Assembly (NCBI GenBank): GCA_013399855.1
Contig: VXAY01002187.1
Coordinates: 669,609 to 733,608 of the forward strand
Direction: 5' to 3'
Source of the DNA: Oxyruncus cristatus
Taxonomy: Eukaryota > Chordata > Aves > Passeriformes > Cotingidae
DNA: 64,000 bases
The notes beneath the pieces are model-generated. The model was given only the letters and a program-made list of their open reading frames with translations, was not told where the DNA came from and ran no database searches. Each line of letters opens with the position of its first letter. Position 1 is the stretch's first letter. A program made the position numbers and the translations under genes. This document shows, piece by piece, positions 51,001-64,000 of this stretch.

Positions 51001-53399
51001 GATTTTGAGAGGCACCAAGAACCTCTAAAACATTGAAGTGCCATGGGGTATCTACCAGAGGAACCAGCTACAAAAAACAGCGGCCAGGAGCATGGAGTGC
51101 ACCAAGCAAAGGCTGTCACACTACAGATCAGGCAGGAAGACAGTCTCCACCAAGTTTGGATGCCTATTCTGGAGAAGCTAAGGCCCACATACTTTGTGTG
51201 CTGTTAGTCAAACATTTCAGAGCCACACTGTCTTTTGCACCCAAAAGCATATCTTGGAGCTAACCATACAGAATAATGGAAGTGGCATTACTCCAAAAAA
51301 AACATGGTCCGTGGCAAGTGCTGCATAACACGTGGGATGGCCACAGGGAATCTCTCATCAAGTACCATATCGCAGAGACTGAGCCTTCTCCTGACCGCCG
51401 CACACATAACCACAAATCTTCCTGGGATCCTCCAGAGGCTGGATTTATGCCCTAAGTCAGGAAGCAGATTGTTCAAAGACCACCATGTTCACCATTAACT
51501 GGCAATTCTTCTGGAAGATGTCGAGTAGGCAGAAGCAGAGGCTATGCTGGTTACAACCCATGCATGGAAGCTTGACAGTCAAGAGGGCCATGCTCATTAA
51601 ACGCTAGTGAGACCTCCAGTGCAAACACTGAGAACTACATCGGTGGGCCACAAGCAGTCAGTTCTACTGTAACAATAAACCCCATATTTATTTCAATAGA
51701 GAAATGTGCATTTGTATCTCTTTGGGGAAAAAATAGCATGCTTTCTGTAAGAAAAACAGGTTTTCATTTTGTCTGACTTGCACCCATGAAGAGAAGACAC
51801 ACCACAGAATAAAGATTGTCTATATTTCTAGATCAGGTACTCACACCCTGAACAAACGTTGGAGGTTTAAATGTTTCAAACACATACTTCTATTTTACAA
51901 ATGCTTTGGTGTTTCTTTTAATTTCACTTGTTTATAAAGTTAATGAGAAAATTGAGTGGCCTTAAACTCACCAAAGTTGTGTAAAATTTTTACAGTTTCA
52001 CAACTTATTTTTGAAAAAAAAAGAAAAAGGCATAAAATTTATTTAAATTTGTGGTATTTCATTGAAAAATACCAAAATATTAATTGCTTTTCTACTATCT
52101 CTTTATGTTGCTTTGCCAGGGAGTTCCATTAGGTTAATTGTTGGCCTTTTGTAATATTTCTTGGGAGGAGAAGAGGATTTGGCAGGGCCGGGGGTGGGGG
52201 GAGTGGAGTGGGGCAGGAAAGACATGGAAAAGAAAAGTAACTTGTTTCCCTCTTCCTTTCCGCCCTTTGACTCTGGAAGTTTTAAAAGAGAAAATATTTG
52301 GAAAAGGCAGAATCTAACAGAAGTCAAGACAAGAGCAAGAAATGAAGAAACACAAGAAATTAATATACTCAATTTAGGAACAAAAAGGAAATAGAATGAT
52401 AATGAGGAGATCCTTTACCTGACCTCCTCCAAAGGGTCAAAATTACACACCATAAATGTAAAATATTATGGGCCAGAACGAAATTCTGCTTAATTTATAG
52501 CATCTATATTTTAGGCTACATGACTTTAGTTGAACCCTTTTTGATTTACACCAGCTTTAGTTCAGTCTAATGTCCTATGTTTTTCTTTCCCTTAAACAAA
52601 CAAAATTACCTGTTCTTCAAATTAAATCTGTTTTTAATTCTGTATAAAGCATTTAAGAATACTTTTCATATGAAATACATTCTATTACACAGAGGTGTAT
52701 TGTTTTTTGTTATTATTTTTTAGGTTGACCAGCTGCACTGAATTTCCATTGCCTTTTATAGCAACTCTCACAATTTGGATATGGCCAAATCTCTCCTAGC
52801 GTTCCTCCTAGGGTCTACTCTGTCTTTTATTTAATTTCTGAATTTTCTAAAAAATTCAATCAGGACCATCAAACAAAAACTAAGTTTTGCTAAGGCTACA
52901 GCTCAACAATAAAAAATTTTCTTCAAGAAAAGCACATTTAAGGAGTTCTTTCTTCCCCAGTATCCTCCATCTCTCCAGGAAGATGAGTTTTCAGTTAATT
53001 TCTTTCCTTTTTCACCATTTTTATGTTCAGCTCACAACCAAAGCCCCTCAACAGAAAAGGCTTTGCATTACAGTAGAACAGCAAGAGCATGCAGACACTG
53101 TTGGCAGGATGGGGATCAAGGGCAAGGGGATACCCTCACTCCAGTGTTTCCACCAAATGCCTCAGGTCCTGGGATTTTGGTCCCAGCAAAGCACCCAGAG
53201 GACGAGCTGGGGCCCCAAGGCATGACAGGTGGATGCAGCTCCAGAAATCCACCCTAAGGCAGCCTTGTGACCACCACAAAGCTTTCCTCCAGAGGTAATA
53301 TCTCTACATTATTATCAGGGGAACCACTCATCAGGGCTTATGCCATGTTTCTTCCAGCATTGAAGTCCCTAGTGGACCCACACCCCAAGAATCGTCCCG
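48076..53399. other. Upstream flank, no gene recognised
   Basis: Mixed-composition unique sequence with no convincing open frame, splice pattern or transposon. Small A and T runs only. In human the region between DKK2 and its upstream neighbour PAPSS1 is a large gene desert, which fits. Confidence 0.6.
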
Positions 53400-53960
53400 C
53401 TCCTCCTCCTCTTTATCTCCTGACAGATGATGTGTGAAAGGCAGAGCCATAACCCTGAGAACCGAAGGTGCTGGGACAGACTGCCAGCCGAGTAAAACTC
53501 TTCCTCCTCCTTAGCCTTCATCCCTTACCACTCTGTGCTGTGGGACATGCTGTCAGCGCAGTGCAGGGATGGCATAGGGAGGTGCTGGCAGCCGTGGCAG
53601 GATTTTGCTCCTTGGCTCTGCCGGCATGCCTTGGGAGGAGAGGCCGCCAGCCAGCACTCGCTGGACTGCTGCCACAGACAACCCCTGGCAGGGGTTTGAC
53701 GCCGGCTGCTGAGCATCCCCCTGCTGACGTCGTGCCTGCCTAGCCCGGCCACATCAAGGGGACCCAGCTCACCTCTTCCTCTCCAAAGCTTGCCCTCTCC
53801 CCAAAACTGTCAGCGAGCACAGCCACTGGTGTAATTGCCGCCTGGCCCAGCTGAGCCACAACGGGTGGCCCCAGCTGCAGCCGGAGCAAGAGGCACAACC
53901 GCAGCCCGGAGAGAGGCAGGCTCACAGCGTGCAATCCTCGGCACGGAAACAGGAGAAGAA
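53400..53960. promoter_or_regulatory. GC-rich islet upstream of DKK2
   Basis: A locally GC-rich stretch with about 19 CpGs counted between 53541 and 53960, clearly above its surroundings but well below the main island. It starts with a CTCCTCCTCCTC run. Open frames of 75 to 91 codons overlap on both strands with no known family. It could be a distal regulatory element, an alternative promoter or a non-coding RNA start. Confidence 0.3.
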
Positions 53961-56900
53961 ATATCACACCCTTTGATTTCTGTATTTTTGGGTCTAATTC
54001 CTAATGCCATGCTTCTCATGAGCAGGAAGGCAAATGATGCAATAAAACTGTTTTGAAACCCTTATTTATAATTTTTTTCCTACCGATATTTTTTTTTTTT
54101 TAAAGATGAGTACTGGATGTTACTGTTATTTCTCATAAATAACTCCTTTTCCTGATTAAAACAGTCCAGGCTAGTGTCAGAGTTAATTCACAACACAAAG
54201 CATTGTGACTAGCTTGGTTGCTTACAGTCCAGGATTTCGATCAGCCTCTCTGACAACAAGTACCCCTTTGGAGTGGGAATAACCAACTTCTTGGGAGGAT
54301 GGCAAAGCAAAGAGAAACACTTTCAGCCAGCAAAATTAATAACCATTGATAAACATTGTTTCAAAAGCCAATGCAGTGATCAGTCAATTTAAATTATTTT
54401 AAGCCATTTCATTATTTTCCCCATAACATCTCCACCATGTCACTGAACTAGTGGCTGCCAGACCATGCTCCCAATGCCACATACATTTTAACACTGATTA
54501 GAGAAAGAAGTACTTTCCAAAAGCAGAAGTTTCAGCAAAACACAGTGAAGGTGCAGGGCCCACACCTGGGAGGTCACAAGTTAAACCCTCCAGTCTCCCT
54601 GACGGGAGCCAGACACACACGCAGAGCGAGAGGAGCAGCAATGGCCAGGCAGTATTTTCTCATCCTCCTCCTGTATCTCCATGTAAGACTGCTGCTGGTC
54701 CCACCTTGCTCCGTCAAAGTGCTGTGAGGAAGATGTATGTGAGCTATGCTGCGAATGCTCAGCACATGGTTTTCCAGAGGATCACAATGCACAAACCAAA
54801 ACACGGATTCACAGTAGCCCAGAAAGACGGCTGACTCGGTATGGAAATAGCTGAAATTTCAGCCACCCTCCCTCCCGCAGCTACATATGTTGAAGAGTTG
54901 TTAAAAGAAGAAAAATATCTATAATTAGCAAGTCTACATACACCCATTTTCTTTGCAATATCTTTGGCAATATTGGAGCCAAGTTACTCAAACTTTCCAA
55001 AGAAAAATAACCGTAAGGAAAATTCCCTTCTCAGGAATGAAAGCAGCAGAAAACTATGAGGTTGAAAAGGGTTAGAATGGAAACCGTTGTGCAACCTTAG
55101 CTATTATAAGGACTAACAAAGTTGATTACTGTTAATTGTATTTATCTCATGTTTTCTGATAAATGCAATCACAGCAGAAGACTGTATAAAAGAGCAAATG
55201 TATAAATATTTTCATTAAATAAATTAAACACCCTAAAGAAATGGTTTTGGAGCTAGGATGATGTATCTAGAGGCTGTCATAAATATCCCACTCTCAGAGT
55301 AATATTACTTTTGCTTTGCAAAAAAGTGAAGTTGCTTCCTTCCCTGTGTGATTGTTCAGTTTTACTCCCTGTCCTTATCTAAGGAAAGAACTAAAAGATA
55401 GAGATAAATATTTTAGAACGTAAGTTCCTCCAACCCCGTCCCCCCCCCCACTTTCCCCCCCTTTCCTGGTATTTGTAGGACAAGTATATTGCTTTAGAAC
55501 CAGGAGATAAAATGACAGGGCAAGAATTTCTTCTCTGCAATATAAGAATTTATGATGAATGGTTAGTTCATTAAATTTCCTCAAAATCTGTCCTACTAAC
55601 AGGTTAATACAACTGTATTTGATAAAATAAGAAACTGGTATTGATCACTTATGAGTTGCCTCTGTAGTTGGGTTGTGTTCTAAAAAAGAGTAGACTTTAT
55701 AAGTAATTGTCAAAAAAAGGGACATCTCATTTCTCTTCTTAGTGAAATAATGTTTTAAATGTCATTCCTGATCAACTTAGTCCTTTTATTCCAAAATACT
55801 TGCACTAACTGGCAATACTTAAGTATAGTAAATATTTTGAAGAGAAATTATAACATTTTGTTTTACTAATGGATTTAATTTCTAGGGTTTTGTTTTGGGG
55901 TTTTTTTTAATTCTAATTTGTTTCTATTGAAACAGTTTTTTCACTGCAATGACAATTTGATGACTGCTTTCTGACCACACAGGTATGCTTTTCAGGGGAC
56001 ATGATATTTATTGTGGAAAAAAAAAATGAAATTGCACATACAGTTTTCACAAAAACAGAAAAAAGAAGAAATTGTTATCCCAATCTTCTATAGCAGAGAC
56101 AAAAGAAGCTCAAGGTAGCACTAAAGATACCTCGTTTCCTTGCTCTAATTGTGGGCAGAAAAAAAATTAGGAACTCAGTCCATACTGTTTTAAAGATGCT
56201 GTTTATATAGCTGCTAAATAAAATAGGAGCAAAATCTGGAAGTGTGGGACTATTTTCCCCCCTAAAATCCATGAATAGGGTAAAATTAGGATAGCCATTC
56301 AATAAACTATGCAGGCTGCATTCCTGGACAATTGCACTGGTGATGGAGAGCAACTGTGGAGTTCAATAGTTACAGGTCATAACAGCATGATGCAATTTTA
56401 ATCTTACCAATATATATTTACACTTAGTTCCCTGGCTGCAGTTGTTTCCCCCTTTTTCTCTCAGTGTAGGAAAATGACAAAAAAGGATGAGAAGGGGAAG
56501 GAAGGGGAGCCTCTCCTCTTTGGTGTGCAGCCCAGTTCGATAGAGAGAAGGGAGCTTTGCTTCGCTGCTCAAAACACAAATACCCCTGGGAACATCTAAA
56601 TTTATTCCCATTTCGGCGTTTGGTAACCCAGCCCCACTCTGGCCCTTGGTAATTCAAAGACAATGACGATGTAAACCTCAGCCTTAGCTTCCTTCGCAAA
56701 GCTTGGCTCTTCCTAGCACTGTGCTCCAGGGCTTGCCCAGTCCCGGAGTTTTCCAGCTGAAAGAGTTAGTCGAATCTTTTTGCCAGCCTTACTCAACACA
56801 ACCTGTCTGAGTCTGAGAAGAAGTTAGCACTTGAACCTCAAGTGGTGACTTGAAGACCCCTGCTAAACGAATTCCTGCTTTAAGTACATTGACACTGATG

Positions 56901-57640
56901 GAGTTATAAGAGGAACAGGACTGGTACTTTGCCTTTTTTGCTGTTATCCACAATAGGCAGCTCTATTTTTCTGCATAACAAGTACCAGAATACTGAATAC
57001 ACCGGCTGCCAAGAAATGCAGAACAAACAGATTTACATGTTTTTCCCTTTATTTCCATCATCTGACCTTTGCTTTTTATGTCTTAGGAGCAAGCTGCAAC
57101 TTTATTTACATGTATAATCTAGATGAAATGCTGGTTTGTGTGTAGAAAGCTATGTGGACTTTGATCTTTGAACCTGATTTTCCATTTTTTTTCAAGGCAA
57201 AACATAATGAATTAATGGAAACATGGAAACATTCGGTTTTAGAATGATTCCCATTTCATGGTTCTGATTCTTTCAGCCCAGGCTAGATTCTTTATGCTTC
57301 CCTAGAGGCTTGAAGCATTAGTTCATAGTCTAAAATATTGTGTCCTGACATAGTAGGTACTAAAATCACTCATATTGCCCACTTCAATAATGATAGCTTT
57401 GGAATCCCCACAGAAGTACTTGACTGCAACAAAGGTGCTACTAGCCACTTCAAATTTGCACGAAGCATCAGTAGTGAGAAAATTTGTGATTAACTTATGA
57501 AAACAGTGGAATTGAAATTATTTGGAACAGAGCAAAAACTAATAGGGAAAGTGAATGAGTACTACGATAGTCAACAAGAAAAAGTAAATCAGATAATAAT
57601 CTAGGCATGGCTTCTGCTGGGGGAGAGGAGTTTAAAAAGA
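53961..57640. other. Upstream desert, no gene recognised
   Basis: AT-rich unique sequence. It includes a C-run of ten at 55440-55449 followed by a second C-run (55455-55461), and a few T or A runs. No transposon or gene is visible. Confidence 0.6.
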
Positions 57641-58190
57641 ATCATAGAATCACAGAATGGCTTGGGTTGGAAGCGACCTTAAAAATCATCTTCTTGTAAC
57701 TGCCCTGCCACGGACAGGAGCTTCCACAAGACCAGGTTGCTTATGGCATCATCCAATCTGGCCTTGAACACTTCCAGGGATGGAACACCCACAACTTCTC
57801 TGAGCAACCTGTTCCAGTGCCTCACCACTGCCCAGTAAAGAATGTCTTCCTAATAGCTAATCTAAACCTACACTCTTTTAGTTTGAAGCCATTCCCCCTT
57901 GTAAATATGAGTGTATGCCCTTGTAAATAGCCTCTCTCCATCTTTCTTGCAGACTTCCTTCATGTACAGACAGGAAGGCCACAATCAGGTCATCTCGAAG
58001 CCTTCTCTTCTCCAGGTTGAACAAACCCAGTTCTCTCAGCCTTTCCTCATAGGAGGGGTGCTCCAGCCCTCTAATCAACTTGGTGGCTCTCCTCTGGATT
58101 CACTCCAATAGGTCCATGTCCTTCCTGTGCTGGGGACCCCAGAGAGGGATACAGCACTCCAGGCAGGGTCCCCAAGGTCTCAGACCCACA
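57641..58190 (-). mobile_element. CR1 LINE, 5'-truncated 3' end
   Basis: Read on the minus strand it ends with CATTCTGTGATTCTATGATT at 57641, the typical CR1 3' terminal repeat. Before that come the familiar CR1 tail words: a piece encoding [24 protein letters not shown] sequence at about 58070-58010, GGCACTGGAACAGGTTGC, GGCCAGATTGGATGATG and AGGTCGCTTCCAACCCAAGC. About 550 bp of 3' tail remain; the reverse transcriptase region is absent, so it is a dead copy. The 5' break is near 58190. It is the only clear interspersed element I recognise in the window. Confidence 0.92.
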
Positions 58191-59189
58191 ACTTAGTATA
58201 TTGACTCTTTTCATCCACTAGTCTGATCAATTTTGTATGTTTCATTTATATTTTCAAAATCTTGATTTTTTTACTTCTATGTATCTACCTAGACTTGGCT
58301 CTGATTGCTAGTGTACAAAGAATACTTCATTTCCACCCCACAGTTTTTGTCTGGGCTATGCAATCTTCCCAAATTTATATCCCAAATGAAAATAATATGG
58401 TATTGATACATGCTAAGTCTTAGTCTTTTTTAGTTAGGATTTTTTTACAAAACAACAGTAAATAGCCCACAGTACTGAAATGGAGGAAATGACGAAGAAA
58501 GGAAAATAGAGTGCTAACTTGTACATATAGTTCTTACTAAAGTAAAGCATGAATTCTAACATGAATTTTTAAATTCTGTATAAATTTACTGAAAAAAGCT
58601 TTTATAACCATGTCTCCATACATCACAAGCAAACTATTGTGATGAAACAACACTACTTTATCTGAAACTGAACATGAGAAGGTTCTTCACAGGGATTCTA
58701 TAAGTAATCAAAATAAAAATAATATGGGTTTACTGATATATATTTTATTGATTTTTTTTAACATTCAGTTGGTTTCATTAAACGTCGTTTTTGTTACCTC
58801 TGTCTCTACTGCTTTACAGATGATCATCAACTTAGTATCTCTGGGGCAGGAACAGGGAGCATCTTTGTGGAAATAACCCCCTTCCAAATTGCATGATAGT
58901 TTTTTGTGACCCAGTTAATGGGCAGTAAAAAATCATCAAAGCAATCCAGGTGGTTATTATCAAAAAAGGTGGTTTTTTAAAGGGATTTAAAAAACACAAA
59001 CAAACAAAAAAAAAAGGAGCAAGAATCTAGGGCACTTTTCAGAGGACACCATATACAACTCAAGAGCAACAATGACATTAACTGTGAGACAACAGCTCAG
59101 TACAAACTGTCTGGGAAATGGAGCTCTGCTGCTTCAGTGAAAGCCACTGCCTGTTACCATGCAGTCATTATCAAAGAGAGAAAATACCC

Positions 59190-59290
59190 TCAAAAAACCC
59201 CAAACAAACAAAAAAAAACAACTAAAAACCAACCAACCAACCAAAAACCCCAAAAAAATCGAACAAAAACACCCACCAAAAAACCAAGAC
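59190..59290. repeat. A/C-rich simple repeat (CAAA, CCAA units)
   Basis: Nearly pure A and C on the plus strand, with CAAACAAAC, CCAACCAACCAACC and CCCCAAAA words. Same class as the other A/C tracts in the window. Confidence 0.8.
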
Positions 59291-62200
59291 CAAAATGATT
59301 AAAAGCTTACTTATACCCAAACTCTTTTTTGCTCTGACTTCAACATTTTAAAAATTACCTCTCAGTTCCTAAACATTGAATTTACAGGTGACCAGCTAAT
59401 CACATCAGCTCTTCATAGCTTTTTCATTATCCAGCAATAATGCCAACTCAGGTTTTGACTTGGAAGTCGTATTATTTTTTGATTGCGTTGATTAAACTGA
59501 AAATATACTTAATCTACTCTAGTTCTAATTTTTCATATGATCTTAGGAAACAGGACTGCTTTTTTAATACTTTGTTTAAAATTAGCTCTAGAGTACATAC
59601 TTTCCTCTTGGCCCATTATTTTTCTCAAGGTGGGAAAGATGAGCAATGCAAGTACAGTAGCTAGGGATGTTGTAGAGCAAACTCGGTTACATTCAGTTAA
59701 ACTCTGCAGTTCACAAAATTGTTTTTCAAAATGATCCTGGAATGAGGAAAGCAGTTTCAAAAAGCATCTCCCAATCAAATCTGAAGGAGAGGAGTATATC
59801 TCCCTACATCTCTTAAAGCCTCTTGGAATTGTTGAATAAACCTGCCGTCAGTCTGTCAGATGCCAAACTTCCCAAGGCAAATGAAACTCAGTTTTGCAGG
59901 ACTTGTAAAGCAAGAACGTATGTAACTTGCTTTTCCAAAACACACATGCTGCAGATAGAGATATCATGTGTACTGACATTTCTCCATTACAGCTGAAAGA
60001 CACATCCTGTGTGATGCCTATGTGCTGTGCTGTTAGCTCAGTTTTGGATTTTCTAAACACCGGGTTTGCTTTCAAAGAATAACACTCTGGTTCCCATACA
60101 ATACATAAGAGTCTACTGGCTCTTTAGCTGGGAAACAAAGTTAAGAATGTGTGGGCTTTGGCTTCAAAATTAACCATGCTTTAGTAATCTAGTATACTAA
60201 ACTGTTTCTTATTAATGTATCATGCAAATACTCTCCAGTCCTCCCGCAAGTCTGACACTTTCCCAACATATCAATAGCAAATGTTCTGTGAAATGCAACT
60301 TTTCTGATGTAGGCCACCCTGACTTTCAGTGTGATCACAACGCACCATCCAAATCTTCATGGCAGATGCAGAATGGGGTCCTTCTTTAATAAGGGAAACA
60401 ACATTGGAAAAAAAGTTTCTTGCTAGTTTGATTCTTTCAGCAAAGGAATAAGGGAAGTTTGTTTCCTTCAGCAAAGAGGCTGCTGAGGTTTTTTACTTTT
60501 TTTTTTTTCTTAATTATAGCTGAATAGAATCAAGTTTGCTGTGTTTACAGAATCAGAATGTAAGGTAAATGTCGGGGGATGGTTGGTATCAGCTAGGCTG
60601 GTAACAAGATGATTTCAAATAAAATTTTGAAGTGCGTCAGCTTAACCCCAGCTGTTTTCTCTCCTAAGGCAGATGAGATGGAGAATGTACCCAGGGAACT
60701 TTTGTTACATGACAAATAAGCTTTGCAGAGGCTCTGCAACAACTGTCCCCATCTCCCAGAGCAGATTTTTATTTAATGTTGCTGTTGCCAAGCCATCCAT
60801 CTTCACATCCCTTCTCTGGGTGGCAGAAGCATCTATGTGAACACATGGTACTGTCTGACTGAGTTACGAGTGCTATTTGTAAGCAGGTTGGCTGGATGCT
60901 GCCTGCAGAAAGCAGGTCAACCTGCCCTGCTAGTCAAGAGGTTTTGTGGTTTGCCCTGTGCTAAGAGCTGCCCCACCTTGATTGCTACCAGCACCAGCCT
61001 GAAGTTCATGCCAAAGCCACCTTTGCACACCGTGCTGCAGCCTGCAGTCCAGGTGTGGCCGTAGGTTCTGGCCCAAACACGAGGCCATTTAAAATGGCAC
61101 ATGAAGGTTATGGGAGGAATATATAGCCATTACTATTTAGTTTTCATATACTTATGCTTTACATCTTTTTACACTGTAAATGAAGCCGTAGCATTATCTA
61201 CTCTCCTCTGCCTCAACCATAAAATCTCTCAGAGGCTTTCTGTAGGCACTGTTGCAAAAGAGAACCTTGAGGAATTATTAAAGAGGGTAACATATTCTAA
61301 TTTTTAGCTATTATATCTGGAAAATGCAGCTTTTTATTTCCCTTTTGTTTTTAACATTCTCTGTTTGGAGGCACTATGGTTTTTCCCCCATGAAACATGT
61401 AGTTCTCACTTCACAAAGCCAATACTAACAGTTCAGGAGAGAAAAGCCATGTGAGCTGTGCAATGGCAGATCCAGGGTGACTCAGTGGCTGAGCAGAGGA
61501 GTGAGCTCAGAGAAATAACACTGCACACATCAGAGGTGGAAGGCAAATTAAAGAGCTTTGGAAGCTAAGGTGGGGTTGGGTGCTGACCAGACACTGGTAC
61601 CTGGAGCACACAAATGAAAAACAGAGAGCAGTGCCATGATAGGTAACATGGGGAAGGAAGAAAAAATTAACAGATATGTTTCAACTGAACTGCCTGCCAC
61701 AGAGGAGTTGACAGGTTCCACTGGCCACTCATGGACCACACAAACATTTCACCTCTTGCCTCTTTAGATATGGATGGGAAATGCAACAAATAACCTCAGC
61801 GAACAATAGAGTTTGAGTCCCTCTGCAGTGCTCTTCACCACCAAGTCTAAGAGAACTGCTGGACTTTTTTTTCTTTGTTTGCTCTTTTTCAGATCTAGCT
61901 CTTGCAGTTAGGAGATGATGAGTAACAACGCTTTGGAAAAACACAAGCTACTGCTCAAGGAAGTTCTGTTTGTACGGGTAAGAGTTTGAACTATAAAAAA
62001 CCTAGGTGAAGTAGTCTGTAATTTGGTTGAGGACTTCCAAAGCAATGTCCTCTGCCATATTTCATTCTGCATCCACTCTTAACTAATAGGTACTATATCT
62101 GTGCCCTCTTACTTCAGCAAATGCAAAGTTGCTACAGTTGTAAAGGCCAAAGAGCTTTGCAGTCAGGCGTAACACAAGACAGGACCGAAAAATGAGGAGG

Positions 62201-62692
62201 AAACTGCCTTTGCTAGGCTTACTTGGATTATACCTTTTTTCCCCCTAAAATTGAAAGCAACTGGAAATACTTAGGAAATTCAGGAGATTTAGGGGTTGTT
62301 TTTACAGAAGATGAAAACAATTCACCCAAATGCCTCTATATTTTAAAGCTCCAAGGTACGGGTATATTAAAAATAACCAGGTCCTCTAGGTTCTATTGCC
62401 TACAGAAAACTTAAACCTAAAATAATTGTTTTCTAAAATTTATTTCCTTTAACATGTGTACAAGATTAAGTGGTTACAAATAGAAATGTTAGATATTCTG
62501 AAATATTTATGGTGAATATCTGAGTTGCTTATTCTGGCAGCTTGTATAAGAAGGGATCAGTATGGTATTTACATTTTTTTTCCCAGAGAAACAGTAAGAA
62601 GAAAGAATAAGAAAAAAGAATAGGATAAAATGAATTCAGAGTAAATTGCAGAGCATACCTCTGTTTCCGTTCCCTGGTAAAGAAAAGACACT

Positions 62693-62754
62693 ATATGCCT
62701 ACTGCAAGACTAATCTAAACTTCATATGCATACTGCAAGACTAATCTAAAAATT
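62693..62754. repeat. 31-bp tandem duplication
   Basis: ATATGC-TACTGCAAGACTAATCTAAA occurs at 62693 on and again at 62724 on, differing by one C/A substitution in the shared part. Confidence 0.85.
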
Positions 62755-64000
62755 GAAACAAGTGGGTGAAATTGTAACACTTTCTGTTTGCAATGCAGCT
62801 GTATCTGGTTCATTTCACCTTCCTCTCCTCTCCCCTACCCATTTAATAAGAATTTCTTTATCCTCTGGATTATAAAGGTCACATGTGAGCTACACAACAA
62901 CAGCATCTCGGTAGGTGGAGGATTGTCAGCTCATTGAAGAGATGCTTCTTTACACCCATTTTCCTCTCAAAGGTATTCAGCATATTTTAAACTCAAGCCT
63001 TCTGAATCATCTAGCTTTCTGAGAGTTCCTGTTTTGAGGCCAGGAAACGAAATGTTCTGAATTAAGGAAGACAAATACTTAGTCCAGTGGGCAGCATTTA
63101 GAGCAAAGCTAGACTTGGAACCTGCAGAAGTCCTGTTGCTCCAGCTAAGTCTCAAAGGCACAGTGTATCGATACATAACAGTACCACTGTGGCTTGGAAC
63201 GTCTCCTAGGATGAGAACCTGGGCAAGGATCTTCAGTATCGTGTCCTTTTGGATGGGATCATCTGTCCCCTTTTAGGCAGTAGCTGCTTGTAAATGGAGC
63301 CCTGCTGGTGCTGAGGAAACAATGCTTGAAGCAAGCAGGTTTGTACAGTGCTAACACTTGACTGGAGGATACTCAGTCTTCCTCTCCAGTGGGCTCTCAT
63401 TCAGTACGTGCAGATGTTTCACAGGTCACATGTGCCTTCTGTGCCACAGAGTGGCAGCTCCTGCTCTAAAGCAGCGCTCTCATTCTAGTTAGATAATTCA
63501 GGTCTCAATCAGCAGCTTCACCATTCACCTGAGTAAAATTTAAGATGTACTTCAAAGTTAACAGGATTGAATTAAAACACGGGGTTACCTAAAGCTTACC
63601 ACAGTTGCTTTTTGCTCACTTGTGCTCCTGCAATACAATATTACCCACACTGTTAAAGAGTCTTTCTCTGTCATAATCCATAATATTTGGCCTGATGCTG
63701 ATAAAGCCTGATTCATATGAAAAGAATAAGAATTGATGTTGCTATTGCCAATGGTAATAACAAAGTATCCCATTCACATGATACAAATTACAGATGCATG
63801 GAACATAGGATTCCTATTTTATGATAATTATTATCATTCTCCATAATTAAAAAAAAATTTTGGTACAAATATTCCAAAAGCAGTAACAAATAAAGAAACA
63901 GAGGACAATTTAGTATTAATCCTGTTTCTCTGGATATGCTCAGAAAATGACATAATACATCGGGAAAATTAACTTCTGATTTACAGATTATATATTACAT

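Larger units (their letters stand above)
58191..64000. other. Upstream desert beyond the CR1 copy, no gene recognised
   Basis: AT-rich unique sequence with A/C simple repeats near 58990-59015 and 59190-59290, and a small duplication at 62693-62754. Short open frames on both strands resemble no known protein. Confidence 0.6.

Noticed and set aside
53468..53752. 75-91 codon overlapping open frames in the GC-rich islet
   Set aside because: Both strands are open together and the sequences match no family. Treated as a composition effect.
57878..58111. 66-codon open frames on both strands near 58 kb
   Set aside because: They lie inside the CR1 3' tail, so they are part of a dead transposon copy and not a host gene.
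1..64000. tRNA, rRNA, CRISPR arrays, retroviral LTRs or a novel multi-gene system
   Set aside because: No cloverleaf-like, rRNA-like, regularly spaced-repeat or paired-LTR pattern was seen, and there is only one coding gene, so no new system can be supported.

Overview
The window looks like avian nuclear DNA. It contains one protein-coding gene with vertebrate-type introns, a CpG-island promoter region, a CR1 retrotransposon 3' end of the kind that is abundant in birds, and many short A-rich/AAAC simple repeats. There is no operon structure, no CRISPR array, and no phage or plasmid signal. Two ambiguous bases (N at 21557 and 46834) both sit inside low-complexity tracts.

The gene is DKK2 (Dickkopf-2), a secreted modulator of Wnt/LRP5/6 signalling, on the minus strand. 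Its four coding exons are 46778-46521, 8885-8735, 8060-7911 and 7376-7126. Splice phases are 0, 1 and 1, every junction is GT-AG, and the joined frame is 810 nt (269 residues plus stop). All 20 cysteines of the two cysteine-rich domains are present. Intron 1 is about 37.6 kb; introns 2 and 3 are 674 and 534 bp.

Layout from left to right: 1-4210 is 3' flank with no recognisable gene. 4211-7125 is the probable 3' UTR, ending at an AATAAA with a GT-rich element just downstream. 7126-8885 holds exons 4, 3 and 2. 8886-46520 is intron 1, which has no recognisable gene but contains a roughly 325-bp (GGAAAA)n array at 21232-21556 and several small tandem or inverted duplications. 46521-46778 is coding exon 1. 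46779 to about 47430 is the probable 5' UTR, including an A30/purine tract, followed by a dense CpG island at about 47425-48075. 48080-64000 is upstream desert, with a GC-rich islet at 53400-53960 and a 5'-truncated CR1 copy at 57641-58190.

No previously undescribed system was found. The most informative observations concern DKK2 itself. Exon 1 runs 13 codons past the point where the human protein crosses into exon 2, apparently because the expected donor reads AT instead of GT. The reading frame is also open for 88 codons upstream of the inferred start, through a homopolymer tract.
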